A program made the position numbers and the translations under genes. Under the pieces are notes generated by a model, which made no database searches, was not told the origin of the DNA, and saw only the letters and a list, made by a program, of their open reading frames with translations. Below are positions 35,545 through 45,093 of a DNA stretch of 64,000 nucleotides, piece after piece; positions within the stretch are counted from its first letter, which is position 1; every line of letters begins with the position of its first letter. This DNA comes from Flavobacteriaceae bacterium (lineage in GTDB: Bacteria > Bacteroidota > Bacteroidia > Flavobacteriales > Flavobacteriaceae): assembly GCA_947446635.1 (NCBI GenBank), contig CANFHF010000006.1, positions 24,232-88,231 on the forward strand, in the 5' to 3' direction.

Positions 35545-36165
35545 TTAAAAATCACTATTATTCTTGAAAACTTCTTGATTTACTTCCTCAATATAGTTTA
35601 AAACAGCTTCTTTTCCTGTAGATTCTGTTGCAGATGTTACAAAATACTGGGGCATTTCGGCCCAATTGTTAGCAAACATTTTCTTTTTGTAAGCTGCAAT
35701 GTGGGAGTCTATTTTTGTTTTGCTAATCTTGTCTGCTTTGGTATAAACAATACAAAAAGGGATTTCGCTTTCGCCCATGTAGGACATGAATTCAATATCT
35801 ATAGTTTGTGCTTCGTGTCGAATGTCAATTAAAACAAAAGCACATACTAGTTGCTCCCTAGTTTCAAAATAATCGGTAATAAATTGCTGAAAAACGGATT
35901 TGGTTTTCTTGGAAACTTTAGCATAACCATAGCCAGGTAAATCGACTAAAAACCAATTGTTGTTAATCAAAAAGTGATTGATTAATTGTGTTTTTCCAGG
36001 TCTGCCAGAAGTTTTTGCTAAATTTTTATGATTGGTAAGCATATTAATTAACGATGACTTGCCTACATTGGATCGGCCTATAAAAGCATATTCCGGTAAA
36101 AAGTCTTTTGGGCATTTATCGACATCGGAGTTGCTGATTATAAATTCGGCAGTATTAATTTTCAT
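35545..36165 (-). CDS. engB: Ribosome biogenesis GTPase YsxC/EngB
   Basis: The 206-residue single-domain GTPase has G1 GRSNVGKSSL (around residue 32), G2 in SGRPGKTQ, G3 DLPGYGYAKVSK, G4 YTKADK and G5 TSATESTGKE. EngB is needed for assembly of the large ribosomal subunit. It is downstream of the alpha/beta hydrolase with about 30 bases between them, so the pair probably forms one transcript. Confidence 0.96.
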   Translation of the reverse strand: MKINTAEFIISNSDVDKCPKDFLPEYAFIGRSNVGKSSLINMLTNHKNLAKTSGRPGKTQLINHFLINNNWFLVDLPGYGYAKVSKKTKSVFQQFITDYFETREQLVCAFVLIDIRHEAQTIDIEFMSYMGESEIPFCIVYTKADKISKTKIDSHIAAYKKKMFANNWAEMPQYFVTSATESTGKEAVLNYIEEVNQEVFKNNSDF

Positions 36166-36196
36166 AATTTAGTGTTGTAGATTCTGCACTATACGC

Positions 36197-36970
36197 TTAG
36201 TGTGCTTTCAAATGGGTGTGCGATAACCAGTCTTCGAGCAAACGATTAAACTCTTCAGGATGTTCCATCATGGCGGCATGACCACATTTATCAATCCAAT
36301 ATAAGGAAGAATTGGGTAATAATTTATTAAATTCTTCAGCAACTTCAGGAGGTGTAACTTTATCATTTTTGCCCCAAATTATGCAGGTTTGAACGTGCAT
36401 CTTGGGTAAATCTTTTGCCATATTGTGTCGTATTGCACTTTTAGCAATAGTCAAAGTTTTTATCAATTTTATTCTATCGTTCACCGATTCGTAAACCTCA
36501 TCAACAAGTTCTTTAGTAGCTATTTTTGGGTCATAAAAAACATCCTCGGCTTTTTTCTTGATGTACTCATAGTCGCCTCTTTTTGGGTAACTATCGCCCA
36601 TTGCACTTTCATAAAGTCCTGAACTACCTGTTATTACAAGTCCTGCTACTTTTTCTGGATACATTTTTGTGTGGTATAATGCAATATGACCACCTAGTGA
36701 ATTTCCTAATAAAATTACTCTTTCAAACCCTTTAAAAGCGATAAAATCTTTAACATACTTTGCGAAACTTTTTACATTAGTTTTCAAAATGTTTTGCGTG
36801 TATATTGGTAAATTAGGAATAATTATTTTATAACCTCTTTCAGAAAAATAACTGGCTACACCATCAAAATTGCTTAATCCACCCATTAATCCATGTAAAA
36901 CAACAATTGGAGTTCCTTCCCCAGCTTCATAATAGCCGTACCTGCCTTCTTTTTTATAATATTTTTCCAT
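36197..36970 (-). CDS. Alpha/beta hydrolase
   Basis: I start it at the ATG at 36970 (257 residues). A minus-strand -7 element TATATTTG lies at 36991-36998, so the longer frame from 37033 would start upstream of the transcript. Fold features: oxyanion region VVLHGLMGGLSNF, nucleophile elbow LLGNSLGGHIAL, Asp in WGKNDKVTPPEV and the catalytic His in KCGHAAMMEHPE. The substrate is unknown; close relatives are annotated as general lipases/esterases. Its position next to engB is probably conserved in the family, which I infer but cannot check. Confidence 0.9.
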   Translation of the reverse strand: MEKYYKKEGRYGYYEAGEGTPIVVLHGLMGGLSNFDGVASYFSERGYKIIIPNLPIYTQNILKTNVKSFAKYVKDFIAFKGFERVILLGNSLGGHIALYHTKMYPEKVAGLVITGSSGLYESAMGDSYPKRGDYEYIKKKAEDVFYDPKIATKELVDEVYESVNDRIKLIKTLTIAKSAIRHNMAKDLPKMHVQTCIIWGKNDKVTPPEVAEEFNKLLPNSSLYWIDKCGHAAMMEHPEEFNRLLEDWLSHTHLKAH

Positions 36971-36990
36971 GTGTTTTATTGCAATTTTCA

Positions 36991-36998
36991 CAAATATA
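36991..36998 (-). promoter_or_regulatory. -7 element of the hydrolase-engB unit
   Basis: CAAATATA on the plus strand reads TATATTTG on the minus strand and lies 21 bases before the ATG at 36970. No -33 TTG at the usual distance. Confidence 0.5.
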
Positions 36999-37205
36999 GG
37001 ATTTAAAAAATATAAATGAATTTTTGAAAACAATTTTTAGCATATAATTTATTATAACCCATAAAACGCCTTAAATCAGTATGCCAATTGTTCCGTTTTA
37101 TTGTTTTAATAACAGCAATTTCCCTGTCCCGCCTCAGTTCTCAACAGTATGTGTAAAAAAAAGCTAATGTTCTGATTGTCCTAAAAGTAAGGGTTCTTTA
37201 TAGAA

Positions 37206-37253
37206 AGTGGTAAAACTTATTAACAAAGTGGTATATAGTGGTAAATAGTGGTA
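37206..37253 (+). promoter_or_regulatory. Probable MraZ operator: four AGTGGTA repeats
   Basis: AGTGGTA occurs at 37206, 37227, 37237 and 37247. The last three are exactly 10 bases apart and the first lies 21 bases upstream, so all four face the same side of the helix. They cover the -33 zone of the mraZ promoter. MraZ is known to bind tandem short G-rich repeats (TGGG- or GTG-type boxes) upstream of its own gene in other bacteria. The match to that pattern is by eye. Confidence 0.75.
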
Positions 37254-37263
37254 ATATTTTTTA

Positions 37264-37271
37264 TATTTTTG
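37264..37271 (+). promoter_or_regulatory. -7 element of the dcw operon
   Basis: TATTTTTG fits TAnnTTTG. It lies 11 bases after the last AGTGGTA repeat and 26 bases before the mraZ start codon. The usual -33 TTG is missing; the repeat array is in its place. Confidence 0.6.
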
Positions 37272-37296
37272 CTCAACATCATTTAATTTTTTTCTC

Positions 37297-37767
37297 TTGA
37301 ATACAATTGTCGGAACATATGAATGTAAAGTTGACGCTAAGGGAAGGCTGCTATTGCCAGCGCCTTTGAAAAAGCAATTGGCCACATCTCTTCAACATGG
37401 GTTTGTTTTGAAGCGTTCTGTTTTTCAAGCTTGTTTGGAATTGTACCCAATGGAAGAATGGAATTTGATGATGCAAAAAATCAACAAACTCAATCGGTTT
37501 GTTAAGAAAAACAATGATTTTATTCGTCGCTTTACCGCTGGAGTTAAAGTGGTTGAAATTGATGCTTTGGGAAGATTATTGGTGCCTAAGGATTTGGTGA
37601 TTTTTGCTAGTATTTCAAAAGACGTTGTTTTCTCCTCGGCTGTCAATATAGTTGAGATTTGGGATAAAGAACTATATGAAAAATCAATCGATGGTCAAGA
37701 TATGGATTTTGCTGATTTAGCTGAAGAAGTAATGGGAAATACAAATGACGACAATGGAATATCATAA
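37297..37767 (+). CDS. mraZ: Transcriptional regulator MraZ
   Basis: The 156-residue protein has two SpoVT/AbrB-like halves: VGTYECKVDAKGRLLLPAPLKKQL at the start and AGVKVVEIDALGRLLVPKDLVIFA in the middle, each with the conserved DxxGRxxxP loop. MraZ is a ring-forming DNA-binding protein that controls its own dcw operon. Start is TTG (37297), as the DNA-binding sequence begins a few codons later and no ATG is upstream in frame. The end overlaps rsmH by about 20 bases. Confidence 0.95.
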   Translation: MNTIVGTYECKVDAKGRLLLPAPLKKQLATSLQHGFVLKRSVFQACLELYPMEEWNLMMQKINKLNRFVKKNNDFIRRFTAGVKVVEIDALGRLLVPKDLVIFASISKDVVFSSAVNIVEIWDKELYEKSIDGQDMDFADLAEEVMGNTNDDNGIS

Positions 37768-38653
37768 CCCTGTTTTGCTTCAGGCATCGGTCGATGGTTT
37801 GAATATTAAACCTGACGGTATTTATGTTGATGTGACGTTTGGCGGTGGTGGGCATTCAAAGGAAATTTTAAGCCGATTGGATCCTAATGGAAAACTGTTT
37901 GCCTTCGACCAAGATGAAGATGCTTTGGTTAATGCTTTGCCAGATGAAAGGTTCTCCTTGATTAATGAAAATTTTAGATTTATAAAAAGATTTTTACGTT
38001 TTTATGGCGTGAAATGTGTGGACGGAATTTTAGCTGACTTAGGCGTTTCCTCCCATCAGTTTGATGTTGCAGAAAGAGGGTTCTCTACTCGTTTTGATGC
38101 CGAATTGGACATGAGAATGAGTCATAAAAATGATTTGAATGCGTATCGAGTAGTAAATGAATATGATGATGCAAATTTGAGAAGAGTATTCTTGGATTAT
38201 GGAGAATTGAAAAATGCGCCAGCTTTGGCAAGAACAATTATAGAAGCTCGGGAAGATTATCCAATCAAAACTACAGATGAATTGAAAGAAGTTTTGGGGA
38301 GATATTTACCAGAAAGAATTAGGAATAAAATCTTGGCTCAAATATATCAGGCTATTCGAATTGAAGTCAATCAAGAAATGGATGTGCTCAAAGAATTCTT
38401 AGAACAATCTTTGGAGATTTTAAATCCAGGCGGAAGATTAAGCGTGATTTCCTATCATTCATTGGAAGACCGATTGGTAAAAAGATTTATGAAAAATGGA
38501 ATGTTCGAAGGAGAGCCAGAACGAGATTTCTTTGGCAATTTTTCGGTTCCATTCAAAACCATTGGAAAACTCATTGTTCCGGATAATGCTGAAATCAAAA
38601 TCAACAATAGAGCGAGAAGTGCCAAATTAAGGATTGCCGAAAAAGCAAATTAG
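37745..38653 (+). CDS. rsmH: 16S rRNA (cytosine-1402 N4) methyltransferase
   Basis: The 302-residue protein has YHNPVLLQASVDGLNI, the SAM motif VDVTFGGGGHSKEIL, DGILADLGVSSHQFD, FLDYGELKNAPALARTI, and VISYHSLEDRLVKRFM. It methylates C1402 in the ribosomal P site. The conserved N terminus begins at MEYHNPVLL, so the in-frame ATG at 37754 is as likely a start as 37745. Either overlaps the end of mraZ. Confidence 0.96.
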   Translation: MTTMEYHNPVLLQASVDGLNIKPDGIYVDVTFGGGGHSKEILSRLDPNGKLFAFDQDEDALVNALPDERFSLINENFRFIKRFLRFYGVKCVDGILADLGVSSHQFDVAERGFSTRFDAELDMRMSHKNDLNAYRVVNEYDDANLRRVFLDYGELKNAPALARTIIEAREDYPIKTTDELKEVLGRYLPERIRNKILAQIYQAIRIEVNQEMDVLKEFLEQSLEILNPGGRLSVISYHSLEDRLVKRFMKNGMFEGEPERDFFGNFSVPFKTIGKLIVPDNAEIKINNRARSAKLRIAEKAN

Positions 38654-38665
38654 TTAGAATAAATA

Positions 38666-39013
38666 ATGAAAAACGGAGTCTATAGCATATTAAAAGCACG
38701 ATTTCTTATTGATGATGATTCAATAAAAAATTGGCGTTTCATCGTTTTTCTAATCATTTTGGCAATTATTATGATTGCCAATACTCAAAGATTTGAGCAA
38801 AAAGTATTCAAGATTGCCGAGTTGACAAATCAAGTAAAAGAACTGCGTTCTGAATTTGTAGACAGGCGTTCGGAGTTAATGAAGTTAAAAATGGAATCGA
38901 CGGTTTCGGAAAAAATGGTAGAAAAACAAATTTTTCCATCCCCGGTTCCGCCAATAAAAATAAAAGTTAAAAAAGTAGCAGAAAAAAGTTTTTTCCAAAA
39001 AATATGGCAGTAG
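38666..39013 (+). CDS. ftsL: FtsL-like cell division protein
   Basis: A 115-residue bitopic protein: a short cytoplasmic N terminus, one transmembrane helix (FIVFLIILAIIMIAN, about residues 28-42), then a coiled-coil-like stretch with a leucine/valine pattern (KIAELTNQVKELRSEFVDRR). Size, topology and position between rsmH and ftsI match FtsL, which bridges FtsQ and FtsWI in the divisome. Sequence similarity to proteobacterial FtsL is slight, so the call leans on synteny. The end overlaps ftsI by 10 bases. Confidence 0.85.
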   Translation: MKNGVYSILKARFLIDDDSIKNWRFIVFLIILAIIMIANTQRFEQKVFKIAELTNQVKELRSEFVDRRSELMKLKMESTVSEKMVEKQIFPSPVPPIKIKVKKVAEKSFFQKIWQ

Positions 39014-41007
39014 AAGATAAAAACATATCCTACCGAATTTACCTAGTTGCTTTTGTTGTCTTCTTGATGGCAATTGCAATTACCGTTAAGTTGACAAACA
39101 TTCAGTGGATTGAGGGGAATTATTATCGAAAATTAGCCAAAGAAAGAACCGTTAGAAATTTTGTTATCCCTGCCAATAAGGGAAATGTCTATTCTGCCGA
39201 TGGAAGTTTGCTCGCCACTTCTATTCCAAATTACGAGATTCGTTTCGATGCTGCCGCTCCAAAATCGGAGGTATTCGAGAAAAACGTGAAATCTTTATCG
39301 GATTCCCTTTCCATTCTTTTAGAAAAACCAAATGGTTTTTTTCTTAATGAATTTCGAAAAGCCAGAGCGAACAAAAACAGGTATTTTTTAGTAGCTCGCG
39401 GTTTGAGTTACACAGAATATGTAAAAATTAAAGATTTCCCATTATTTAATTTAGGTGCTTATAAAGGAGGAATTATTGTTCAACAAGAAACAGTAAGGAA
39501 ATATCCAATGGGAGAAATTGCCGGACGAACCATAGGGTATGAAAGAAAAAATCCGGACGGAACTCCTGATGGAAAAGGGATTGAATGGGCCTATCGAAAA
39601 TACCTCAATGGAAAAGATGGTAAAATTTTAAAGCAAAAAATTGCAAAAGGGCAGTGGAAACCCATTCGTGATGTTAACGAAGTGGATCCGCAGGATGGTT
39701 ATGATGTTGTTTCGACAATAGATGTTTTTATTCAAGATATTGCACACCATGCTTTGTTAAAACAATTAGAAGATTATAAAGCGGATCATGGTTGCGTAGT
39801 AGTTATGGAAACTAAAACAGGACAAATAAAAGCCATTTCAAACTTAGGTAAAGCTGTAGACGGGTCTTATTATGAAACCATAAATTATGCAATTGCCGAA
39901 TCGCACGAACCTGGCTCGACTTATAAATTAGTTGATTTAATGACTTTGCTTGAAGATAAAAAAATTGATACATCCGCTGTTTTTGATACTCATGGTGGAC
40001 GGATTACCTATTCTGGAAAACCAGTGATTGATTCTCATAAAGGGGGTTTTGGAAAGATTTCATTGGCTCGCGGATTTGAGCTTTCTTCGAATACGGTAAT
40101 GGTTCAGGCGGTGTATAACAATTATAAAAATAACCCTTCTGCATTTGTAAATCACATTAATAAATACGGATTAAATAAGCCTTTGGGACTTTCGATTCAG
40201 GGAGAAGGAATTCCTAAAGTTCCACAACCAACTGACAAAACCTGGTCTAATCTTTCGCTTCCTTGGATGGCTTTTGGTTATGGGGTTTTGATTACGCCTT
40301 TGCAAACCTTGACATTTTATAATGCGGTTGCTAATAACGGTGAAATGGTAAAGCCGCAATTTGTTTCTGAAATTAAGGAGTGGAACAAAACCATAAAAAA
40401 ATACGATACCGAAGTCATCAATCCGAAAGTGTGTTCGCAGGAAACCATTTTGAAACTAAAAGCAGTTATGGAAAATGTGGTTAAAAGAGGAACAGCTTTA
40501 AAATTATATTCAAAGGATTTCTCGATGGCCGGAAAAACAGGTACTGCACAGGTAAATTATGCCAAAAACGGAGGTTCAGATAAATATTACGCCTCTTCAT
40601 TTGTGGGTTACTTCCCAGCTGAAAAACCTAAATATTCCTGCATAGTCGTGGTTCATAAACCAAGTACGGTAAATAATAATTACTATGGTGCCGATGTGGC
40701 TGGGCCAGTTTTCAAGCGAATTGCACAAAAGATTTTTACTGATGCACCTTCAACAAATGAGATAAAAAATATAAACAGGAAAATACAAAAACAAGAGAGT
40801 GATTATGATGCTTATTTTGTGAAATCACAAAAACAGCAGTCTTCAATTCCAAATGTTAAAGGAATGTCAGGAATGGATGCCGTATCCCTATTGGGAAATC
40901 TTGGAGTGAAAGTAAAAACAATAGGTGTTGGAAAAGTAAAAAGACAATCCCTTCAGCCTGGAGAAAATTTGATCAAAAACACAACTATAACATTAGAATT
41001 ATCGTGA
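39004..41007 (+). CDS. ftsI: Septal peptidoglycan transpeptidase FtsI (PBP3), with PASTA domain
   Basis: The 667-residue protein has an N-terminal transmembrane helix, a dimerisation domain (RTVRNFVIPANKGNVYSADG), and a transpeptidase domain with STYK (nucleophile Ser305), SSN (361-363) and KTGT (from Lys511). A C-terminal PASTA domain (SIPNVKGMSGMDAVSLLGNLGVKVK) follows. PASTA on FtsI is normal for this phylum but absent from E. coli. It cross-links septal peptidoglycan with FtsW. The stop overlaps the GTG start of murE. Confidence 0.95.
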   Translation: MAVEDKNISYRIYLVAFVVFLMAIAITVKLTNIQWIEGNYYRKLAKERTVRNFVIPANKGNVYSADGSLLATSIPNYEIRFDAAAPKSEVFEKNVKSLSDSLSILLEKPNGFFLNEFRKARANKNRYFLVARGLSYTEYVKIKDFPLFNLGAYKGGIIVQQETVRKYPMGEIAGRTIGYERKNPDGTPDGKGIEWAYRKYLNGKDGKILKQKIAKGQWKPIRDVNEVDPQDGYDVVSTIDVFIQDIAHHALLKQLEDYKADHGCVVVMETKTGQIKAISNLGKAVDGSYYETINYAIAESHEPGSTYKLVDLMTLLEDKKIDTSAVFDTHGGRITYSGKPVIDSHKGGFGKISLARGFELSSNTVMVQAVYNNYKNNPSAFVNHINKYGLNKPLGLSIQGEGIPKVPQPTDKTWSNLSLPWMAFGYGVLITPLQTLTFYNAVANNGEMVKPQFVSEIKEWNKTIKKYDTEVINPKVCSQETILKLKAVMENVVKRGTALKLYSKDFSMAGKTGTAQVNYAKNGGSDKYYASSFVGYFPAEKPKYSCIVVVHKPSTVNNNYYGADVAGPVFKRIAQKIFTDAPSTNEIKNINRKIQKQESDYDAYFVKSQKQQSSIPNVKGMSGMDAVSLLGNLGVKVKTIGVGKVKRQSLQPGENLIKNTTITLELS

Positions 41008-42467
41008 TTATTCTAAAAGAAATAATTTACAAAGTAGCTATTGAAGCCGTGAAGGGTTCAACGGATATTCCTGTCCATAAAATAGATTTTGATTCTAGAA
41101 ATATTGTTGCAAATGATGTGTTTGTGGCCATTCGCGGCACAATTTCAGACGGGCACGATTATATTGGAAAAGCCATTTCTTTAGGGGCAGTAGCTATTAT
41201 TTGCGAGACTTTTCCTGAAGTTCTTCTAAATGGCACCACCTATATCCAAGTAAAAGATAGCAATAAGGCTTTGGCCTTTATGGCAGCCAATTATTTTGGT
41301 AATCCATCACAAAATTTAAAATTAGTTGGCATTACAGGAACCAATGGCAAAACAACTATTGCGTCTTTATTGTTCCAATTATTCAAAAAGGCAGGTTTTA
41401 AAGTAGGACTATTATCCACTGTAAAAATCATGGTTGATGATGTCGAATACAAAGCTACTCATACCACGCCTGATTCAATAACTATTAATCACTACTTGAA
41501 GGAAATGATTGATACGGGAGTTGAATACTGTTTTATGGAAGTGAGTTCGCATGGAATCCATCAAAAACGCACCGAGGCCCTACATTTTGCAGGTGGAGTT
41601 TTTACTAATTTATCTCATGATCATTTAGATTACCATCCCACTTTCGCGGAATATCGTGATGTGAAAAAATCCTTTTTCGACAATTTGCCCAAAACTGCTT
41701 TTGCTTTATCTAACATTGATGATAAAAATGGGCTGGTGATGTTGCAAAATACGGCAGCCCAAAAACGAACGTACGCTTTGAAATCGTATGCCGAATACAA
41801 AGCACAAATTCTAGAAAACCAATTATCGGGTTTGTTGTTGAAAATAAACGGAAATGAAGTATGGGTAAAACTCATCGGTACTTTCAACGCGTATAATCTA
41901 TTGGCAATATATGGAACGGCGGTAGAGTTAGGCTTAGAAAGCCTTGAAGTTCTTCGATTATTATCTGATTTAGAGAGTGTTTCAGGTCGTTTCCAATTTA
42001 TCGTTTCCGATACTAACATTACCGCGATTGTGGATTACGCTCACACGCCAGACGCCTTGGAAAATGTACTAAAAACAATAAACGACATCCGTACCAAAAA
42101 CGAACAATTGATTACGGTTATAGGTTGTGGAGGCAACAGAGATAAAGAAAAAAGACCTATTATGGCAGGTATTGCTACTGAATTGAGTGATAAAGTAATA
42201 CTGACATCTGACAATCCAAGAAATGAAGATCCAGAAGTTATTATCGCTGAAATGGAACAAGGAGTAGCGCCACAAAATTATAAAAAATCATTGTCAATTA
42301 CAGATAGGAAGCAAGCCATAAAAACAGCTTGTCAATTGGCTCAGCCTAATGATATTATTCTAATTGCAGGAAAAGGACACGAAACTTATCAAGAAATTCA
42401 AGGTGTTCGTCACGATTTTGACGATATGAAAACAATAACGGGATTACTAAACCAACTCAATAAATAA
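41004..42467 (+). CDS. murE: UDP-MurNAc-tripeptide synthetase MurE (diaminopimelate-adding)
   Basis: This 487-residue Mur ligase has an N-terminal UDP-binding domain ([21 protein letters not shown]), the ATP loop [12 protein letters not shown], the central [12 protein letters not shown] and SGRFQFI region, and the meso-diaminopimelate selector [11 protein letters not shown] (Asp403-Arg406). The DNPR motif indicates addition of meso-DAP rather than lysine. Start is GTG at 41004, overlapping the stop of ftsI (GTGA). It acts in the cytoplasm on precursor UDP-MurNAc-dipeptide. Confidence 0.96.
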   Translation: MIILKEIIYKVAIEAVKGSTDIPVHKIDFDSRNIVANDVFVAIRGTISDGHDYIGKAISLGAVAIICETFPEVLLNGTTYIQVKDSNKALAFMAANYFGNPSQNLKLVGITGTNGKTTIASLLFQLFKKAGFKVGLLSTVKIMVDDVEYKATHTTPDSITINHYLKEMIDTGVEYCFMEVSSHGIHQKRTEALHFAGGVFTNLSHDHLDYHPTFAEYRDVKKSFFDNLPKTAFALSNIDDKNGLVMLQNTAAQKRTYALKSYAEYKAQILENQLSGLLLKINGNEVWVKLIGTFNAYNLLAIYGTAVELGLESLEVLRLLSDLESVSGRFQFIVSDTNITAIVDYAHTPDALENVLKTINDIRTKNEQLITVIGCGGNRDKEKRPIMAGIATELSDKVILTSDNPRNEDPEVIIAEMEQGVAPQNYKKSLSITDRKQAIKTACQLAQPNDIILIAGKGHETYQEIQGVRHDFDDMKTITGLLNQLNK

Positions 42468-42472
42468 AAAAT

Positions 42473-43702
42473 ATGCTGTATTACTTATTTGAATATTTAG
42501 ACAAAACACTCGATGTTCCTGGAACTGGAGTTTTTCAATATATTACTTTTAGATCAGCCTTGGCATTGATGCTTTCTTTGCTTTTATCCACCATTTATGG
42601 AAAAAGGGTTGTTGGATTTTTACGTAAACAACAAATTGGAGAAACGGTTCGTGAATTAGGGTTGGCTGGTCAAAATGAGAAAGCGGGAACACCAACAATG
42701 GGAGGATTAATCATCATATTTGCCACCTTGATTCCTGTTCTTCTTTTTGCTAAACTAGACAATATTTACATTGTATTATTAATTGTGACCACTTTGTGGA
42801 TGGGCACTATTGGATTCATTGATGATTATCTCAAAATTTTCAAAAAAGATAAAGAAGGTTTAAAAGGGATATTCAAAGTTTTTGGCCAAGTGGGTTTGGG
42901 TTTAATAGTGGGTTCGGTTTTGTATTTTCATCCGGGAGTAAACATTAGAACCGACATTCAAAAGTTAAATGAGAGCCAAAATAGAAAGGAAAATAGTATA
43001 AAACAAGCGCCAGTTTTCGAAAAATCGACAGCGACCACCATCCCTTTCTTTAAAAATAACGAATTTGATTATGCTGAATTATTGGCTTGGACGGGTGAGG
43101 GCTATGAAAAATGGGCTTGGTTAATTTTTATTCCGATGGTTATTTTTATTATCACGGCGGTTTCGAACGGGGCAAATCTTACAGATGGAATTGATGGTTT
43201 GGCCGCGGGAACTTCGGCGGTCTCGGTCTTGGCTTTGGGAATTTTCACTTTCGTTTCTGGAAATATTATTTTTTCCAATTATTTGAATATTATGTACATC
43301 CCAAATTCGGGTGAAATGACCGTTTTTATTGCGGCTTTTGTAGGGGCATTAATCGGATTTCTTTGGTACAATTCCTATCCCGCATCTGTTTTTATGGGAG
43401 ATACGGGAAGCTTAACTATTGGAGGAGTGATCGCCGTTCTTGCTATCGCCGTTCGAAAAGAATTGCTTATCCCTTTATTATGCGGCATATTTTTAGTCGA
43501 AAACTTGTCGGTGGTTTTGCAAGTGGGTTATTTTAAGTACACCAAAAAACGTTTTGGCGAAGGCCGAAGAATATTTCTAATGGCTCCTTTGCATCATCAT
43601 TATCAAAAGAAAGGGTATCACGAAAGTAAAATTGTAACCCGATTTTGGATTGTTGCCATTATGCTGGCCATTTTGTCTATTGTGACTTTAAAATTAAGAT
43701 AA
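42473..43702 (+). CDS. mraY: Phospho-MurNAc-pentapeptide transferase MraY
   Basis: A 409-residue polytopic membrane enzyme. Hallmarks: [21 protein letters not shown] (Asp-Asp catalytic pair), [12 protein letters not shown] (Asp), and [14 protein letters not shown], then [14 protein letters not shown]. It attaches the precursor to undecaprenyl phosphate, making lipid I. A hydrophilic insertion of about 60 residues between the early helices ([20 protein letters not shown] onward) makes it longer than the roughly 360 residues of E. coli. The stop overlaps the murD ATG (TAATG). Confidence 0.96.
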   Translation: MLYYLFEYLDKTLDVPGTGVFQYITFRSALALMLSLLLSTIYGKRVVGFLRKQQIGETVRELGLAGQNEKAGTPTMGGLIIIFATLIPVLLFAKLDNIYIVLLIVTTLWMGTIGFIDDYLKIFKKDKEGLKGIFKVFGQVGLGLIVGSVLYFHPGVNIRTDIQKLNESQNRKENSIKQAPVFEKSTATTIPFFKNNEFDYAELLAWTGEGYEKWAWLIFIPMVIFIITAVSNGANLTDGIDGLAAGTSAVSVLALGIFTFVSGNIIFSNYLNIMYIPNSGEMTVFIAAFVGALIGFLWYNSYPASVFMGDTGSLTIGGVIAVLAIAVRKELLIPLLCGIFLVENLSVVLQVGYFKYTKKRFGEGRRIFLMAPLHHHYQKKGYHESKIVTRFWIVAIMLAILSIVTLKLR

Positions 43703-45036
43703 TGCGATTAGTAGTTTTAGGGGGTGGCGAAAGCGGTATTGGAACTGCAATTTTGGGCAAGAAAAAAGGGTATGATGTTTTTGTATCCGATTTCGGAAAA
43801 ATAAAGGAGAATTACAAAGAAGTTCTTATTATTAATGGTATTGCTTGGGAGGAAGAAACGCATACAGAAGCCCTGATTTTGAATGCCGACGTGGTAATGA
43901 AAAGTCCGGGAATACCTGAAAAATCAATCATTGTAAAAAAATTGATTGAAAAAGGAATTTCGGTAATTTCAGAAATTGAGTTTGCAGCGCCATTTACAAA
44001 GGCAATCACGATAGGGATCACAGGAAGTAATGGGAAGACAACGACGACAATGTTAACCCATCATTTACTAAAATCGGCTGGGTTGGGTGTGGGTCTTGGA
44101 GGTAATATCGGAAAGAGTTTTGCTTGGCAGGTTGCTGAGGATAAATATGATAGTTATGTGCTCGAGTTGAGTAGTTTTCAGTTGGACGGAATACTAAATT
44201 ACAAGCCACACATCGCTATTATTACTAACATAAGTCCAGATCATTTAGACCGATATGATTATAAATATGAAAATTATATTGCCTCGAAATTTAGGATTAC
44301 AATGAATCAAACCGAGGATGATTTTCTCCTTTATGATGCAGATGACGAAGCAATTGCACAATGGTTCAAAAACAATAAAACAAAAGCCCAATTAATTCCT
44401 TTTTCGTTAACCAAAACATTCGAAAACGGAGCATTTATAAAAGATAAAAATATGGAAGTAAACATCATCAACGAAGAAGAATTCATTATGGAGACGGAGT
44501 ACATTGCACTAGAAGGGAAGCACAATATGAAAAATGCTATGGCAGCAACTTCTGTGGCCAAATTGATGAAAATCCGAAATGCCACCATTAGGGAAAGTTT
44601 ATCGAATTTTCAAGGGGTGGAACATCGTTTGGAGAAAGTGTTGAAAATTCAAAATGTGCAATACATCAACGATTCAAAAGCGACTAATGTAAACGCTACT
44701 TTTTTTGCTTTGGACAGTATGAATGCACCAACAGTTTGGATTGTTGGTGGGGTTGATAAAGGAAATGATTACCATGAATTAATGTCAATGGTTCGTGAAA
44801 AAGTAAAAGCAATCATTTGCCTAGGCGTCGATAACAAAAAAATTATTGATGTTTTTGGAAATGTTGTCGACATTATGGTTGAAGTTGACAATATGGAAGA
44901 TGCCGTAAAAATGGCACAACGATTAACAGAAAAAGGGGATGCAGTTCTGTTGTCTCCAGCTTGCGCTAGTTTTGATTTATTCGAAAACTATGAAGACCGA
45001 GGAAATCAATTTAAAAAAGCGGTTAGAAATTTATAA
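43702..45036 (+). CDS. murD: UDP-MurNAc-alanine--D-glutamate ligase MurD
   Basis: Start taken at 43702, overlapping mraY's stop, which gives [19 protein letters not shown] and 444 residues; an open frame further upstream lies inside mraY and is not conserved. The ATP loop is GITGSNGKTTTTML, followed by SSFQLDGI, ITNISPDHLDRYDY, GVEHRLEKV and NDSKATNVNATFFAL. It adds D-glutamate to UDP-MurNAc-L-Ala. It is followed by a 57-base gap with a stem-loop before ftsW. Confidence 0.95.
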   Translation: MRLVVLGGGESGIGTAILGKKKGYDVFVSDFGKIKENYKEVLIINGIAWEEETHTEALILNADVVMKSPGIPEKSIIVKKLIEKGISVISEIEFAAPFTKAITIGITGSNGKTTTTMLTHHLLKSAGLGVGLGGNIGKSFAWQVAEDKYDSYVLELSSFQLDGILNYKPHIAIITNISPDHLDRYDYKYENYIASKFRITMNQTEDDFLLYDADDEAIAQWFKNNKTKAQLIPFSLTKTFENGAFIKDKNMEVNIINEEEFIMETEYIALEGKHNMKNAMAATSVAKLMKIRNATIRESLSNFQGVEHRLEKVLKIQNVQYINDSKATNVNATFFALDSMNAPTVWIVGGVDKGNDYHELMSMVREKVKAIICLGVDNKKIIDVFGNVVDIMVEVDNMEDAVKMAQRLTEKGDAVLLSPACASFDLFENYEDRGNQFKKAVRNL

Positions 45037-45050
45037 AAAAAGCGCTGCAA

Positions 45051-45075
45051 GGTTAAAGTTCTTAGACCTTTAACC
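45051..45075 (+). other. Stem-loop in the murD-ftsW gap
   Basis: GGTTAAAG pairs with CTTTAACC around a nine-base loop, starting 15 bases after murD. It has no T run, so it is not an intrinsic terminator. Three copies of CCCAAAA-like sequence follow before the ftsW start. Confidence 0.5.
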
Positions 45076-45093
45076 CAAAACCCAAAACCCAAT

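Larger units (their letters stand above)
36971..37296. other. Divergent intergenic region ahead of the dcw cluster
   Basis: About 325 bases without a gene. The left edge holds the -7 element of the hydrolase gene. The right edge holds the phased GTGG repeats and the -7 element of mraZ. I see nothing recognisable in the middle (about 37030-37190). Confidence 0.6.

Noticed and set aside
37164..37385. 73-codon minus-strand frame over the mraZ promoter
   Set aside because: It overlaps the operator array and the start of mraZ and contains no recognisable domain.
43645..43701. 19 extra N-terminal codons for murD
   Set aside because: They are inside mraY in another frame; the glycine-rich MurD N terminus begins exactly at the TAATG overlap.
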